From Rheinheimera sp. D18 (lineage in GTDB: Bacteria > Pseudomonadota > Gammaproteobacteria > Enterobacterales > Alteromonadaceae): DNA of 64,000 nucleotides. A model generated the notes under the pieces. The model had not been told where the DNA came from, did no database searches, and saw only the letters and a list, made by a program, of their open reading frames with translations. Positions within the stretch are counted from its first letter, which is position 1; the number at the start of each line of letters is the position of its first letter. Positions 17,266 through 25,891 of this stretch are shown one piece after another. Both the position numbers and the translations under genes were made by a program. The stretch covers positions 2,418,001 through 2,482,000 of the forward strand of contig NZ_CP037745.1 in assembly GCF_004345025.1 (NCBI RefSeq), in the 5' to 3' direction.

Positions 17266-18621
17266 TTACAAACGAGAAATATCGTTGAACAGCGCAATTC
17301 CCATTAGCATTAGCAGAATTAGCGCTCCAAACCGGAAACCTATCTCCTGCGTCTTTTCAGAGACAGGTTTACCACGTATTAGTTCCAGCAGCATATACAT
17401 TAAATGACCACCATCAAGTACTGGCAGCGGTAGTAAATTAATAACGCCCAAGTTAACACTTATCAATGCTAAAAACGATAAAAAAGCTACCAAACCTATA
17501 CTGGCGGTAGTGCCAGCACCCTGTGCAATCGAAATTGGTCCGCTTAAATGCTTTACTGACACGTCGCCCGTTATAAGTTTACCGATCATAGAGAAACTTA
17601 ATCGGGTGAGCTGCCACGTATGAGCAACACCTGCGCCAATAGCATCAAAGGCACCATACTGTTGGGTATAAAGTACCCCAGCCGGCCAGTCAGTTACTTG
17701 GGGGGTAACGCCCAGCACACCTTGCGAAAAACCGTCTTTAGCAATCACCAAGGTAGGCGTTACCGTTACGTTTAGCTGCTGTTCTGCACGCTGAATTAGT
17801 AATGTCAGTGGCTGTTCTGCAGAATTAGTAATAATGCCTTGTAACTGCTGCCAGTCATTAATAGCGTCATCATTAATACTTAAAATTTTATCATTAATTT
17901 GTAAGCCCGCTTTGTCTGCGGCAGAATCTTTTTGTATTGCGGCAATATTGGTCAGTACTTTAGGTTTAGCTAAACCTAAACCTAAACTATCAAATACGCT
18001 CTGTTTTTCCGGGTTAAACTTCCAGTTTGTAGTATCTAACACAACAGTGCGTAACTGTTGTGTCGTTAAATCTTTAAGTTCTAATTCAATGCTATCTCGG
18101 CCAATTTGTTCTACTAATAACAAGTTCACACTATTAACGTCGCTAGCTTGATGTTGGTTAACCGCGATAATTTGCTGCTGTGCGGGTATACCGGCCTGCC
18201 ATGCTATTGACTGCGGTGTAATATCTGCAACAACTGGGCGCATCGTTTGCACACCAAGCATATACATTAACCACAACACTAAAATGGCAAAGATAAAGTT
18301 TGCTGCAGGGCCAGCAGCAATAATGGCCATACGCTGCCATACCGTTTTGTGGTTAAAGGCCAGGTCTTTGAATTGTGGTAAAACAGGATCTACCCGTTCA
18401 TCCAGCATGCGGACATAGCCACCAAGTGGAATTGCGGCAATAACAAATTCAGTGCCTTGCTTATCACGCCAGCGCAGTAATGCTTTACCAAAACCAATAG
18501 AAAACCGTTTAACTAATACGCCGTTTTTGCGCGCTACCCAAAAATGGCCAAACTCGTGCACGGTAATTAAAATGCCCAAGGCGACAATAAACGACAATAA
18601 ATTCCAAATCGCACCCGACAT
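17266..18621 (-). CDS. rseP: Site-2 intramembrane zinc protease RseP
   Basis: A 451-residue inner-membrane metalloprotease. In E. coli it cuts the anti-sigma factor RseA after DegS to release sigma-E, and clears signal-peptide remnants. The zinc motif HEFGH sits in the first membrane helix (VHEFGHFWVARK). Two periplasmic PDZ domains span about 120-310. The LDG zinc ligand site is in NLLPLPVLDGGHLMYMLLEL near 400. Start chosen at ATG 18619-18621 (MSGAIWNLLSF), which overlaps the dxr stop as TAATG; the upstream GTG adds only three residues. Membrane helices lie at the N-terminus, about 95-115, 375-395 and 425-445. Confidence 0.96.
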   Translation of the reverse strand: MSGAIWNLLSFIVALGILITVHEFGHFWVARKNGVLVKRFSIGFGKALLRWRDKQGTEFVIAAIPLGGYVRMLDERVDPVLPQFKDLAFNHKTVWQRMAIIAAGPAANFIFAILVLWLMYMLGVQTMRPVVADITPQSIAWQAGIPAQQQIIAVNQHQASDVNSVNLLLVEQIGRDSIELELKDLTTQQLRTVVLDTTNWKFNPEKQSVFDSLGLGLAKPKVLTNIAAIQKDSAADKAGLQINDKILSINDDAINDWQQLQGIITNSAEQPLTLLIQRAEQQLNVTVTPTLVIAKDGFSQGVLGVTPQVTDWPAGVLYTQQYGAFDAIGAGVAHTWQLTRLSFSMIGKLITGDVSVKHLSGPISIAQGAGTTASIGLVAFLSFLALISVNLGVINLLPLPVLDGGHLMYMLLELIRGKPVSEKTQEIGFRFGALILLMLMGIALFNDISRL

Positions 18622-19814
18622 TAAACACACTTCCTAAGTTGCAACTGCGCGTATTGCCGCGCGTCTTGATCGAGCGCTAATATATCATCGAGTGCCGCAA
18701 CCTGAAAGCCAGCAAAATGTTCAAGGCTATTGCCGTTAATGCGCGCAATATCGGTAAAGCGTATTTGTTTCGCCAAAAACGCCGCTACCGCAACTTCATT
18801 AGCCGCATTTAGCGCTGTGGTTGCACCTTGCCCAGCGGCGCAGGCCGCCATCGCTAAATATAAATTCGGATAACGTTCCGGCTCAGGTTCAGTAAAGGTA
18901 AAATCGCGCATTTGCTTAAAGTTAAGCGGTGCAACAGGGCTAGCGATACGCTTAGGGAATGCTAAGGCATGCGCAATAGGTGTACGCATATCGGGTTGGC
19001 CTAACTGAGCCAGTACCGAGCCATCACTATATTGCACCATTGAATGAATAATACTTTGCGGATGAATTACCACTTCAATATCATCAGCTTGGCAATTAAA
19101 TAACCAGCGCGCTTCGATAAACTCTAAACCTTTGTTCATCATGGTGGCGCTATCGACCGAAATTTTATGCCCCATGCTCCAATTCGGATGGGCCACGGCT
19201 TGTTCAGGTGTAATTTGGGAAAACTCAGTTAATGCCTTACACAAAAACGGGCCGCCACTGCCGGTGAGCAGTAGTTTATTAATACCAAAATCTTGCAGAG
19301 TTTGCGCGTGAGTGTTTAGCTGTAAATTAGCCGGTAAACACTGGAAAATAGCATTATGCTCGCTATCTATCGGCAATAAGGTGGCACCATGTTGTTTTAC
19401 TTTGCTGATAAACAACTCACCGCTCATCACTAGCGCTTCTTTATTGGCCAGTAACACCGTTTTACCTTGCTCGACTGCCGCCAATGTTGGCAGCAAGCCC
19501 GCTGAACCAACAATAGCCGCCATCACCATATCTGCATCAGGATGCGCTGCAAGCTGACATAGCGCATCAATGCCCGATAACACTTCTGTATGACTACCGG
19601 CGTGTTTTAATTCTGCTGCCAATGCTTTAGCGGCGTTGTTATCCAGCATCGCCGCATAGCGCGGCTTAAACGTCAAACACTGCTGTAGCAATTTTTTAGT
19701 TTGCGTCGCCGCGGTTAACGCCAGCACCTTATAGTCTTGGGGATGTGCCGCTAATACCGATAAGGTACTTACGCCGATAGAACCGGTTGAGCCGAGGATA
19801 ACCACCTGACGCAT
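18621..19814 (-). CDS. dxr: 1-deoxy-D-xylulose-5-phosphate reductoisomerase
   Basis: A 397-residue cytosolic NADPH enzyme that converts DXP to 2-C-methyl-D-erythritol 4-phosphate, the first committed step of the MEP isoprenoid pathway. This feeds the undecaprenyl carrier made by UppS in the same operon. The NADPH fold motif ILGSTGSIGVSTLSVLA is at residues 6-22. The metal/substrate motif LLPIDSEHNAIFQCL is near 148, and NPNWSMGHKISVDSATMMNK-like HPNWSMGHKISVDSATMMNK near 205. It is joined to rseP and cdsA by TAATG overlaps. Confidence 0.97.
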   Translation of the reverse strand: MRQVVILGSTGSIGVSTLSVLAAHPQDYKVLALTAATQTKKLLQQCLTFKPRYAAMLDNNAAKALAAELKHAGSHTEVLSGIDALCQLAAHPDADMVMAAIVGSAGLLPTLAAVEQGKTVLLANKEALVMSGELFISKVKQHGATLLPIDSEHNAIFQCLPANLQLNTHAQTLQDFGINKLLLTGSGGPFLCKALTEFSQITPEQAVAHPNWSMGHKISVDSATMMNKGLEFIEARWLFNCQADDIEVVIHPQSIIHSMVQYSDGSVLAQLGQPDMRTPIAHALAFPKRIASPVAPLNFKQMRDFTFTEPEPERYPNLYLAMAACAAGQGATTALNAANEVAVAAFLAKQIRFTDIARINGNSLEHFAGFQVAALDDILALDQDARQYAQLQLRKCV

Positions 19815-20677
19815 TAGTAAAAGCCACCAAAAATAGCGACAAGAATCGCAAACAACGGTGCCGTCGCGGTTAAACTGTCAATGCGATCTAAAATACCGCC
19901 ATGCCCAGGCAAAAATTTTCCGCTGTCTTTTTTGCCAGCAACGCGTTTAAACATACTTTCGGTTAGATCACCAAACACAGACAATACGGTTAGCAGAAAT
20001 GCCGACACATACCAAACACCCGTTTGGGCTGGCCAATCTTGTAGATACGCCAACACGGTAACCGCTATTGCCACTAGCGCTAAGCCACCCAGCATACCCT
20101 CAACGGTTTTGCCTGGGCTTACCTGAGGTAACAATTTATGTTTACCGAACGGTTTACCAACAATATACCCGCCAATATCAGCCGCCCAAACCAAGGCCAG
20201 CAGACAGACAATTAACCACGCGCCAGTAAAGCTAGACGCCGCGTAATCAGTAGAACGAATAAATAACACCCCAGCCCACGCCGGAACTAATGTTAACCAG
20301 CCCATCAGGGCTTTGCCCCAATCACTATTGGCCCATAAGCTTTTACTTTTGGGGTACGTTAGCACCAACGCAATGGCTAGCAACCACCAGCCCACTCCGG
20401 CCAGTAGCACGGTGCTTAGTAAAATATTATTTTCTATTGGCCACTGGGTTTGTGCGGGTAGCTGCCAATACAGCAGCGCCATAACCACTGCGGTTAAGCT
20501 AACGTAAGCTGTACGCATTGCTGTGTTAGCAAGGTTACATAAACCACTCCATTCCCATGCGCCTAATAAAAATGCGGCTGAGATAAACAGTGCAAAACCT
20601 AGTAGCGGTAAATAAAATACGGCTAACAATGCTAAAGGCGCCATAATTAACGCTGTAATAACCCGTTGTTTAAACAA
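19814..20677 (-). CDS. cdsA: Phosphatidate cytidylyltransferase
   Basis: A 287-residue inner-membrane enzyme with about eight hydrophobic helices. It makes CDP-diacylglycerol from CTP and phosphatidic acid for all phospholipids. The signature near the C-terminus is SMFKRVAGKKDSGKFLPGHG followed by GILDRIDS (about residues 241-268), complete. Length matches E. coli (285). It sits 5 bases after uppS and overlaps dxr by one base. Confidence 0.96.
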   Translation of the reverse strand: MFKQRVITALIMAPLALLAVFYLPLLGFALFISAAFLLGAWEWSGLCNLANTAMRTAYVSLTAVVMALLYWQLPAQTQWPIENNILLSTVLLAGVGWWLLAIALVLTYPKSKSLWANSDWGKALMGWLTLVPAWAGVLFIRSTDYAASSFTGAWLIVCLLALVWAADIGGYIVGKPFGKHKLLPQVSPGKTVEGMLGGLALVAIAVTVLAYLQDWPAQTGVWYVSAFLLTVLSVFGDLTESMFKRVAGKKDSGKFLPGHGGILDRIDSLTATAPLFAILVAIFGGFY

Positions 20678-20682
20678 TCTTG

Positions 20683-21447
20683 TTATCCTTTACCTTGAGT
20701 CGCTAGTTGCCGGATTTGTTCTCCGGTACAGCCAAAGCGTCGCTCTCGGTTTACAAAGGCGGCTATCGCTTCTGAAAACACTTGCTGATCAAAATCTGGC
20801 CATAAGATTTCAGTAAACCAGAACTCGGCGTAAGCGGCCTGCCACAATAAAAAGTTGCTGATACGGTAATCACCACCAGTGCGAATTAATAAATCCAGCT
20901 CTGGCTGATCATGCATCTGCACGTGTTGAGCAAATAGCTGCTCGTCAATTTGCTCTGCAACTAACGTCCCCTGCTGCACCTTTATCGCTAACGTGCGTGC
21001 AGCATTAACTATATCCCATCGTCCGCCGTAATTTGCGGCAATATTTAATGTTAACGCGGTATTATTCGCGGTTAGTTGCTCGGCTTTATCAATACTAGCG
21101 CGCAATTTATCGCTAAACGCGGATAAGTCGCCCACTACTTTTAGCCTGACATTGTGTTTATGTAATTTTTTTACTTCACTTTGCAGCACCATTAAAAATA
21201 GCTGCATCAGCGTTGACACTTCGTCTTCTGGCCTGCGCCAATTCTCACTGCTAAAGGCAAATAAAGTAAGTGACTGAATTCCCAGCTCACGACAAAAGCT
21301 TACGCTGCGCCGCACGGCTTCCACGCCTTTTTTATGTCCCCAGACTCGCGGCTTGCCCTGCCGTTCGGCCCAACGGCCGTTACCATCCATAATAATTGCC
21401 ACATGCTTAGGCAAACTTTGCGGTTTGAGCTGCGTCAATGCAGTCAT
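20683..21447 (-). CDS. uppS: Undecaprenyl diphosphate synthase
   Basis: A 254-residue cis-prenyltransferase that extends farnesyl diphosphate with isopentenyl units to C55 undecaprenyl diphosphate, the lipid carrier for peptidoglycan and O-antigen. The substrate motif [20 protein letters not shown] starts near residue 15 (catalytic Asp21). [11 protein letters not shown] is near 64, and the C-terminal [20 protein letters not shown] near 190. It is the first gene after the frr terminator, so a promoter should lie between 21448 and 21526; I see no clear one. Confidence 0.96.
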   Translation of the reverse strand: MTALTQLKPQSLPKHVAIIMDGNGRWAERQGKPRVWGHKKGVEAVRRSVSFCRELGIQSLTLFAFSSENWRRPEDEVSTLMQLFLMVLQSEVKKLHKHNVRLKVVGDLSAFSDKLRASIDKAEQLTANNTALTLNIAANYGGRWDIVNAARTLAIKVQQGTLVAEQIDEQLFAQHVQMHDQPELDLLIRTGGDYRISNFLLWQAAYAEFWFTEILWPDFDQQVFSEAIAAFVNRERRFGCTGEQIRQLATQGKG

Positions 21448-21526
21448 AACGTGCGACCTGTCCTTATCTTGAGTTCATCAGTCTATTGCTGATCAACCTT
21501 ATTACCATGTAAAACTTACGAACAAA

Positions 21527-21562
21527 TAAAAAAGCGTCGCAAAGCTTTAGCGTCACGACGCT
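21527..21562 (-). terminator. frr terminator
   Basis: On the minus strand AGCGTCG (21556-21562) pairs with CGACGCT (21533-21539) and is followed by TTTTTTATTTG. It lies 22 bases after the frr stop and separates frr from the uppS operon. Confidence 0.85.
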
Positions 21563-21584
21563 GATACGTTAACAGAAGTGCGAA

Positions 21585-22142
21585 TTACACTTCCATTAAT
21601 TCTTTTTCTTTATCCGCTAATACATCATCAATTTTCTTGATAAAGCTATCGGTTATTTTCTGAATTTCATCAGCGGCGCGACGTTCGTCATCTTCGCTAA
21701 TTTCTTTATCTTTTTGCAGCGTTTTTAAATCAGCATTAGCATCGCGACGAATATTACGCACCGCAACTCGGCCGTTTTCTGCTTCGCCACGTACCAACTT
21801 AACCAACGATTTACGACGCTCTTCCGTCAATGCAGGTAATGGCACGCGAATAGTAGTGCCAGCCGACATTGGGTTTAAACCTAAGTCAGAGGCCATAATT
21901 GCCTTTTCTACCGCCGTGGTAAGGCTTTTATCAAATACGGTAATAGCCAGTGTACGTGGGTCATCAATAGATACGTTAGCTACCTGACGCAGCGGCGTAT
22001 CAGCGCCATAGTAAGACACCATAATACCATCTAATAAACTTGGGTGAGCACGGCCGGTTCTTACTTTGGTTAATTGAATTTTAAGCGCATCTACGCTTTT
22101 TTCCATACGAACGTTACTGTCTTTAATAATGTCGTTAATCAC
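21585..22142 (-). CDS. frr: Ribosome recycling factor
   Basis: A 185-residue cytosolic factor that splits the post-termination ribosome together with EF-G. It has the expected length and the conserved pieces [41 protein letters not shown] and [20 protein letters not shown] (each in order along the protein). Downstream of pyrH by 59 bases with a ribosome site of its own (GGATAGAG-like before ATG). Order rpsB-tsf-pyrH-frr is that of E. coli. Confidence 0.97.
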   Translation of the reverse strand: MINDIIKDSNVRMEKSVDALKIQLTKVRTGRAHPSLLDGIMVSYYGADTPLRQVANVSIDDPRTLAITVFDKSLTTAVEKAIMASDLGLNPMSAGTTIRVPLPALTEERRKSLVKLVRGEAENGRVAVRNIRRDANADLKTLQKDKEISEDDERRAADEIQKITDSFIKKIDDVLADKEKELMEV

Positions 22143-22201
22143 GATCTCTATCCTTTTTATTCATTGCATCAGTTACACAATGCAGTACTAAGCGCAGTAG
22201 T

Positions 22202-22942
22202 TTACTGTAAATTTTCTGCGTGGTCGATTACTGTGCCCTCTGGCTCGCCCATAATCACACGTTTTAACGCGCCGGCGGTGTTCATATTAAATACTCGAAT
22301 TTGTAAATTGTGATCACGTGCTAGCGTAAATGCCGCTAAATCCATCACTTTAAGCTCTTTGTCTAATACTTCAGTGTACGTTAGCTGTTTGTACAAGGTT
22401 GCACTAGGGTCTTTTACTGGATCGGCAGAGAAAACACCATCTACCTTGGTGGCTTTTAATACCGCGTCGGCACCAATTTCAATACCGCGTAAGCATGCTG
22501 CCGAGTCAGTAGTAAAAAACGGATTACCGGTACCCGCAGAGAAAATAACCACGCGGCCTGATTTTAGTAAGCTAATGGCTTCAGCCCAGCTGTAGTTATC
22601 ACATACGCCATTTAATGGAATAGCACTCATCATTCGTGCATTAACATAAGCGCGGTGCAGCGCATCACGCATAGCTAAACCATTCATTACCGTAGCCAGC
22701 ATGCCCATATGGTCGCCTACTACACGGTTCATACCAGCTTTTGCTAAGCCTTCGCCGCGAAAGATATTGCCACCACCGATAACAATACCCACCTGCACGC
22801 CAAGCTCAACTAATTCTTTAATTTCTTGTGCCATGCGGTCTAACACTTTGGGGTCAATACCAAAGCCTTCGTCGCCCATCAGTGCTTCACCACTGAGTTT
22901 TAATAAAATTCTGCGGTAGGTCGGTTTTGGATTAATACTCAT
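22202..22942 (-). CDS. pyrH: UMP kinase
   Basis: A 246-residue hexameric amino-acid-kinase-fold enzyme that phosphorylates UMP to UDP; in E. coli it is activated by GTP and inhibited by UTP. Visible blocks are [20 protein letters not shown] at residues 11-30, [13 protein letters not shown] near 51-63, and [20 protein letters not shown] near 137. It has GGGGATC as ribosome site before ATG. It starts just after the tsf terminator, so it probably has its own promoter. Confidence 0.97.
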   Translation of the reverse strand: MSINPKPTYRRILLKLSGEALMGDEGFGIDPKVLDRMAQEIKELVELGVQVGIVIGGGNIFRGEGLAKAGMNRVVGDHMGMLATVMNGLAMRDALHRAYVNARMMSAIPLNGVCDNYSWAEAISLLKSGRVVIFSAGTGNPFFTTDSAACLRGIEIGADAVLKATKVDGVFSADPVKDPSATLYKQLTYTEVLDKELKVMDLAAFTLARDHNLQIRVFNMNTAGALKRVIMGEPEGTVIDHAENLQ

Positions 22943-22983
22943 GAGATCCCCATAGTGCCAATGAAGTTAAGGTAATTGCGGGT

Positions 22984-23027
22984 AAAAAAAACCGCGGCTT
23001 AAGTCGTGTAAACTTAGAGTCGCGGTT
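22984..23027 (-). terminator. rpsB-tsf operon terminator
   Basis: On the minus strand AACCGCG pairs with CGCGGTT, with an inner CTAAGT/ACTTAAG helix, and the stem is followed by eight T residues. It lies 37 bases after the tsf stop. Confidence 0.88.
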
Positions 23028-23063
23028 ATTCTAGCGTTTTTTGCAGTCAGGCAGAAGTGTAAA

Positions 23064-23936
23064 TTACTTCTTAGCCGCCGCGATTTGCGCTGCGACTTCA
23101 GCGGCGAAGTCTTCTTCTTTCTTCTCGATGCCTTCACCTACTTCTAAGCGAATGAAAGAAACAGCTTTAGCACTGTGTTGTTTCAGGAAATCGCCAACAG
23201 AGATAGAAGGATCTTTTACAAATGGCTGACCTGTTAAGCTTACTTCACCAGTAAACTTGCTCATACGGCCGGCAACCATTTTCTCAGCAATTTCTTTGGC
23301 TTTACCTGAGTTAATTGCGATATCAATTTGAATTTCGCGCTCACGTTCAACCACATCAGCAGGTACGTCTTCTGGCGTTAAGAAGCCAGGAGTATTTGCA
23401 GCAACATGCATAGCTACATCTTTCGCTACGTCTTCATTACCGCCTTCCAACACAGCTAATACACCGATACGGCCAGAATGCACGTATTGACCGATAACTG
23501 CACCTTCAACTACCGCTGCGCGGCGTACGTTGATGTTTTCACCAATTTTAGCAACCAGTGTAGCGCGAGTATCTTCAACCGAAGTACCGTTTAAGTCTGC
23601 AGCTAAAATAGCTTCTGCAGTGAACAGCTTGTTAGCGTGGGCTAGATCAGCAACCGCATTAGCAAAATCTAAAAAGTTGCTATCGCGCGCAACAAAGTCA
23701 GTTTCGCAGTTAAATTCAATCGCTAAACCAATACCATTAGCTACGCGAGTGATAATAGTACCTTCAGCGGCAATACGACCTGCTTTCTTGGCAGCTTTGG
23801 CCAAACCACTTTTACGCATAGCGTCAATTGCGGCTTCAACATCACCTGCAGTTTCTTCTAATGCTTTTTTACAATCCATCATGCCAGCGCCAGTGCGCTC
23901 GCGAAGTTCTTTAACTAAAGCGGCAGTTACAGCCAT
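23064..23936 (-). CDS. tsf: Elongation factor Ts
   Basis: A 290-residue nucleotide-exchange factor that reloads EF-Tu with GTP. The N-terminal UBA-like domain has [20 protein letters not shown]. The core exchange motif near residue 80 is [16 protein letters not shown], which contains the TDFV residues that displace the Mg ion in EF-Tu. Two core subdomains and a coiled-coil follow. It is cotranscribed with rpsB after a 109-base spacer that contains a strong hairpin. Confidence 0.98.
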   Translation of the reverse strand: MAVTAALVKELRERTGAGMMDCKKALEETAGDVEAAIDAMRKSGLAKAAKKAGRIAAEGTIITRVANGIGLAIEFNCETDFVARDSNFLDFANAVADLAHANKLFTAEAILAADLNGTSVEDTRATLVAKIGENINVRRAAVVEGAVIGQYVHSGRIGVLAVLEGGNEDVAKDVAMHVAANTPGFLTPEDVPADVVEREREIQIDIAINSGKAKEIAEKMVAGRMSKFTGEVSLTGQPFVKDPSISVGDFLKQHSAKAVSFIRLEVGEGIEKKEEDFAAEVAAQIAAAKK

Positions 23937-23969
23937 GAGAGCTTCCTCGTATTAATTCTGGTTAGACAA

Positions 23970-23992
23970 ACAGGGGCCAAGCCGGCCCCTGT
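23970..23992 (-). promoter_or_regulatory. Hairpin between rpsB and tsf
   Basis: ACAGGGGCC and GGCCCCTGT form a perfect 9-pair GC-rich stem with a 5-base loop. On the minus strand it is followed by only TTTG, so it is a weak terminator at most. It may act as an attenuator or 3'-end protector that raises the S2 to EF-Ts ratio. That role is inference. Confidence 0.65.
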
Positions 23993-24045
23993 CGCAATTT
24001 GGCACTGTGTTAACGCAAGCTTAGCCTGCGCTAAAAACAGAGAAA

Positions 24046-24774
24046 TTACTCTGCTTCAACGAAGGCTTCGGCTTCTGCCTGTACTTCGATGTTTTTGTCA
24101 CGACCTTCCAGGATAGCTTGACCTACAGCAGCTAGGTATAACTGAATAGCGCGGATCGCGTCATCGTTACCTGGTACTACAAAGTCAACGCCTTTTGGAT
24201 CAGAGTTAGTATCAACGATAGATACAACCGGAATACCCAGGTTGTTAGCTTCTTTGATCGCAATGTGTTCATGGTCAGCATCGATCACGAACAATACGTC
24301 TGGCAAGCCACCCATATCTTTAATACCGCCTAAGCTCTTTTCCAGCTTGTCCATTTCACGAGTACGGTCTAAAGCTTCTTTTTTAGTCAGCTTGTCGAAA
24401 GTACCGTCTTGGCTTTGCGCTTCCAGATCTTTTAAACGCTTAATTGACTGACGCACTGTTTTCCAGTTAGTCAGCATACCGCCTAACCAGCGGTGATTTA
24501 CATAGAACTGGTCTACCTTGGTTGCCGCTTCTTTGATAGCTTCAGATGCAGCACGTTTAGTACCAACGAATAAGATCTTGCCTTTCTTCGCTGCTACTTG
24601 CTGAATGAATGCCAGTGCATCGTTCATCATAGGAACAGTTTGTTCCAAGTTGATGATATGTACTTTGTTACGCGCACCGAAAATGAATGGCTTCATTTTT
24701 GGGTTCCAGTAACGAGTTTGGTGACCGAAGTGCACGCCCGCTTGGAGCATGTCGCGCATAGAAACTTTTGCCAT
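24046..24774 (-). CDS. rpsB: 30S ribosomal protein S2
   Basis: A 242-residue ribosomal protein needed for S1 docking on the 30S subunit. It opens [20 protein letters not shown] and has [34 protein letters not shown] and the coiled-coil region near residues 100-150. [20 protein letters not shown] is the conserved block near 93. The C-terminal tail EAEAFVEAE is acidic, as in E. coli. Its 5' leader (24775-24875) resembles the autoregulatory leader of E. coli rpsB. Confidence 0.98.
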   Translation of the reverse strand: MAKVSMRDMLQAGVHFGHQTRYWNPKMKPFIFGARNKVHIINLEQTVPMMNDALAFIQQVAAKKGKILFVGTKRAASEAIKEAATKVDQFYVNHRWLGGMLTNWKTVRQSIKRLKDLEAQSQDGTFDKLTKKEALDRTREMDKLEKSLGGIKDMGGLPDVLFVIDADHEHIAIKEANNLGIPVVSIVDTNSDPKGVDFVVPGNDDAIRAIQLYLAAVGQAILEGRDKNIEVQAEAEAFVEAE

Positions 24775-24787
24775 GATTTATTTTCCT

Positions 24788-24875
24788 GTATAAGGGGTTA
24801 AGCCTCCATGTATCCCATATGCCGACCTTGGGCTGACTGTTGTTCAGTGCAACGCAAAGCACCCCGGAATATGTG
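24788..24875 (-). ncRNA. rpsB mRNA leader (t44/tff RNA-like)
   Basis: Reading the minus strand, the leader contains GCACTGAACAACAGTCAGCC, then CCAAGGTCGGCATATGGGAT and ACATGGAGGCTTAACCCC. These blocks match my memory of the conserved rpsB leader of gammaproteobacteria, listed in Rfam as t44/tff RNA, which folds into a pseudoknot and lets free S2 repress rpsB-tsf. The fold and the Rfam match need a covariance-model run. The whole gap 24775-25083 otherwise holds the inverted repeat at 24931-24951 and the two divergent promoter regions. Confidence 0.7.
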
Positions 24876-24930
24876 CCGATACATGTGTGTTTTGTTTAAA
24901 TTACGCCAATTGCAGCAGGTTAATGTAAAA

Positions 24931-24951
24931 TGTAGAACTAAAGGTTCTACA
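24931..24951. repeat. Inverted repeat between rpsB and map
   Basis: TGTAGAAC, a 5-base spacer (TAAAG) and GTTCTACA make a perfect 8-base inverted repeat in the divergent rpsB/map gap. No T-run follows on either side. It could be an operator or the base of a hairpin in a long rpsB leader. On the minus strand a TTTACA hexamer and a TGGCGTAAT stretch lie just downstream, a possible rpsB promoter. Confidence 0.5.
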
Positions 24952-25083
24952 ATAAACACGAAACCAATTTGCTAATTTGCGGCGCGCTTTATACCATATA
25001 CACCACGCAAACACAATAAGATGTGTATTTTCGCAGCAGTGCCAAGGCTACTAATATCCCGCCGCACCCTAGAGAGAGAAGGT

Positions 25084-25872
25084 ATGACAGCAACTATTAA
25101 AACTACCGCCGAAATCGAAAAAATGCGCGTAGCTGGGCGCTTAGCCGCCGACGTATTAGAAATGATTGGGCCTTTTGTTAAAGCCGGTGTTACTACCGAC
25201 GAGCTTAATACTATTTGTCACGACTATATCGTTAACGAGCAACAAGCCATTCCGGCGCCACTTAATTATCATGGCTTTCCAAAATCCATTTGCACCTCAG
25301 TTAACCAAGTGATATGTCACGGTATTCCGGCCGATAAAAAGCTAAAAGATGGCGACATTATTAATATCGATATCACCGTAATTAAAGACGGTTACCACGG
25401 TGACACCTCAAAAATGTTCGTCATTGGTAAGCCAAGCATTATGGCGGAGCGGCTAATTAGAGTAACGCAAGAATGCCTATATTTAGCGCTACATAAAGTT
25501 AAAAACGGCGTACGTTTGGGTGATATTGGCCATATTATTCAGCAACACGCTGAGCACCATAGCTATTCTGTAGTACGTGAATATTGTGGTCACGGTATCG
25601 GTGCCGTATTCCATGAAGACCCGCAGGTATTGCACTACGGCAAACCTGGCACCGGTGATGTGCTAAAAACGGGCATGTGTTTAACCATTGAACCGATGAT
25701 TAACGCAGGCGCGCGGCAAAGTAAATTGTTAGCCGATGGCTGGACGGTCGTAACCAAAGATCGCAGTTTATCTGCTCAGTTTGAACACACTATTTTAGTA
25801 ACAGACACCGGCTGCGAAATTTTAACCCTACGCAGTGATGATACTATTGAGCGCATCTTAACCGCCCAATAG
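25084..25872 (+). CDS. map: Methionine aminopeptidase, type I
   Basis: A 262-residue cytosolic metalloenzyme that removes the initiator Met from nascent proteins. Start set at ATG 25084 (MTATIKTTAEIEKMRVAGRL), because GAAGG lies 5-6 bases upstream and the E. coli protein has the same N-terminus; the longer frame adds 21 unlike residues. Metal ligands are visible: Asp in INIDITVIKDGYHGDTSKMF (two Asp), His in GHGIGAVFHEDPQV, Glu in MCLTIEPMIN and Glu in QFEHTILVT. The His of NYHGFPKSICTSVNQVICHG is the substrate His. Divergent from rpsB, followed by glnD, the E. coli order. Confidence 0.97.
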   Translation: MTATIKTTAEIEKMRVAGRLAADVLEMIGPFVKAGVTTDELNTICHDYIVNEQQAIPAPLNYHGFPKSICTSVNQVICHGIPADKKLKDGDIINIDITVIKDGYHGDTSKMFVIGKPSIMAERLIRVTQECLYLALHKVKNGVRLGDIGHIIQQHAEHHSYSVVREYCGHGIGAVFHEDPQVLHYGKPGTGDVLKTGMCLTIEPMINAGARQSKLLADGWTVVTKDRSLSAQFEHTILVTDTGCEILTLRSDDTIERILTAQ

Positions 25873-25891
25873 CAACATAGGAGTTGGGTGT

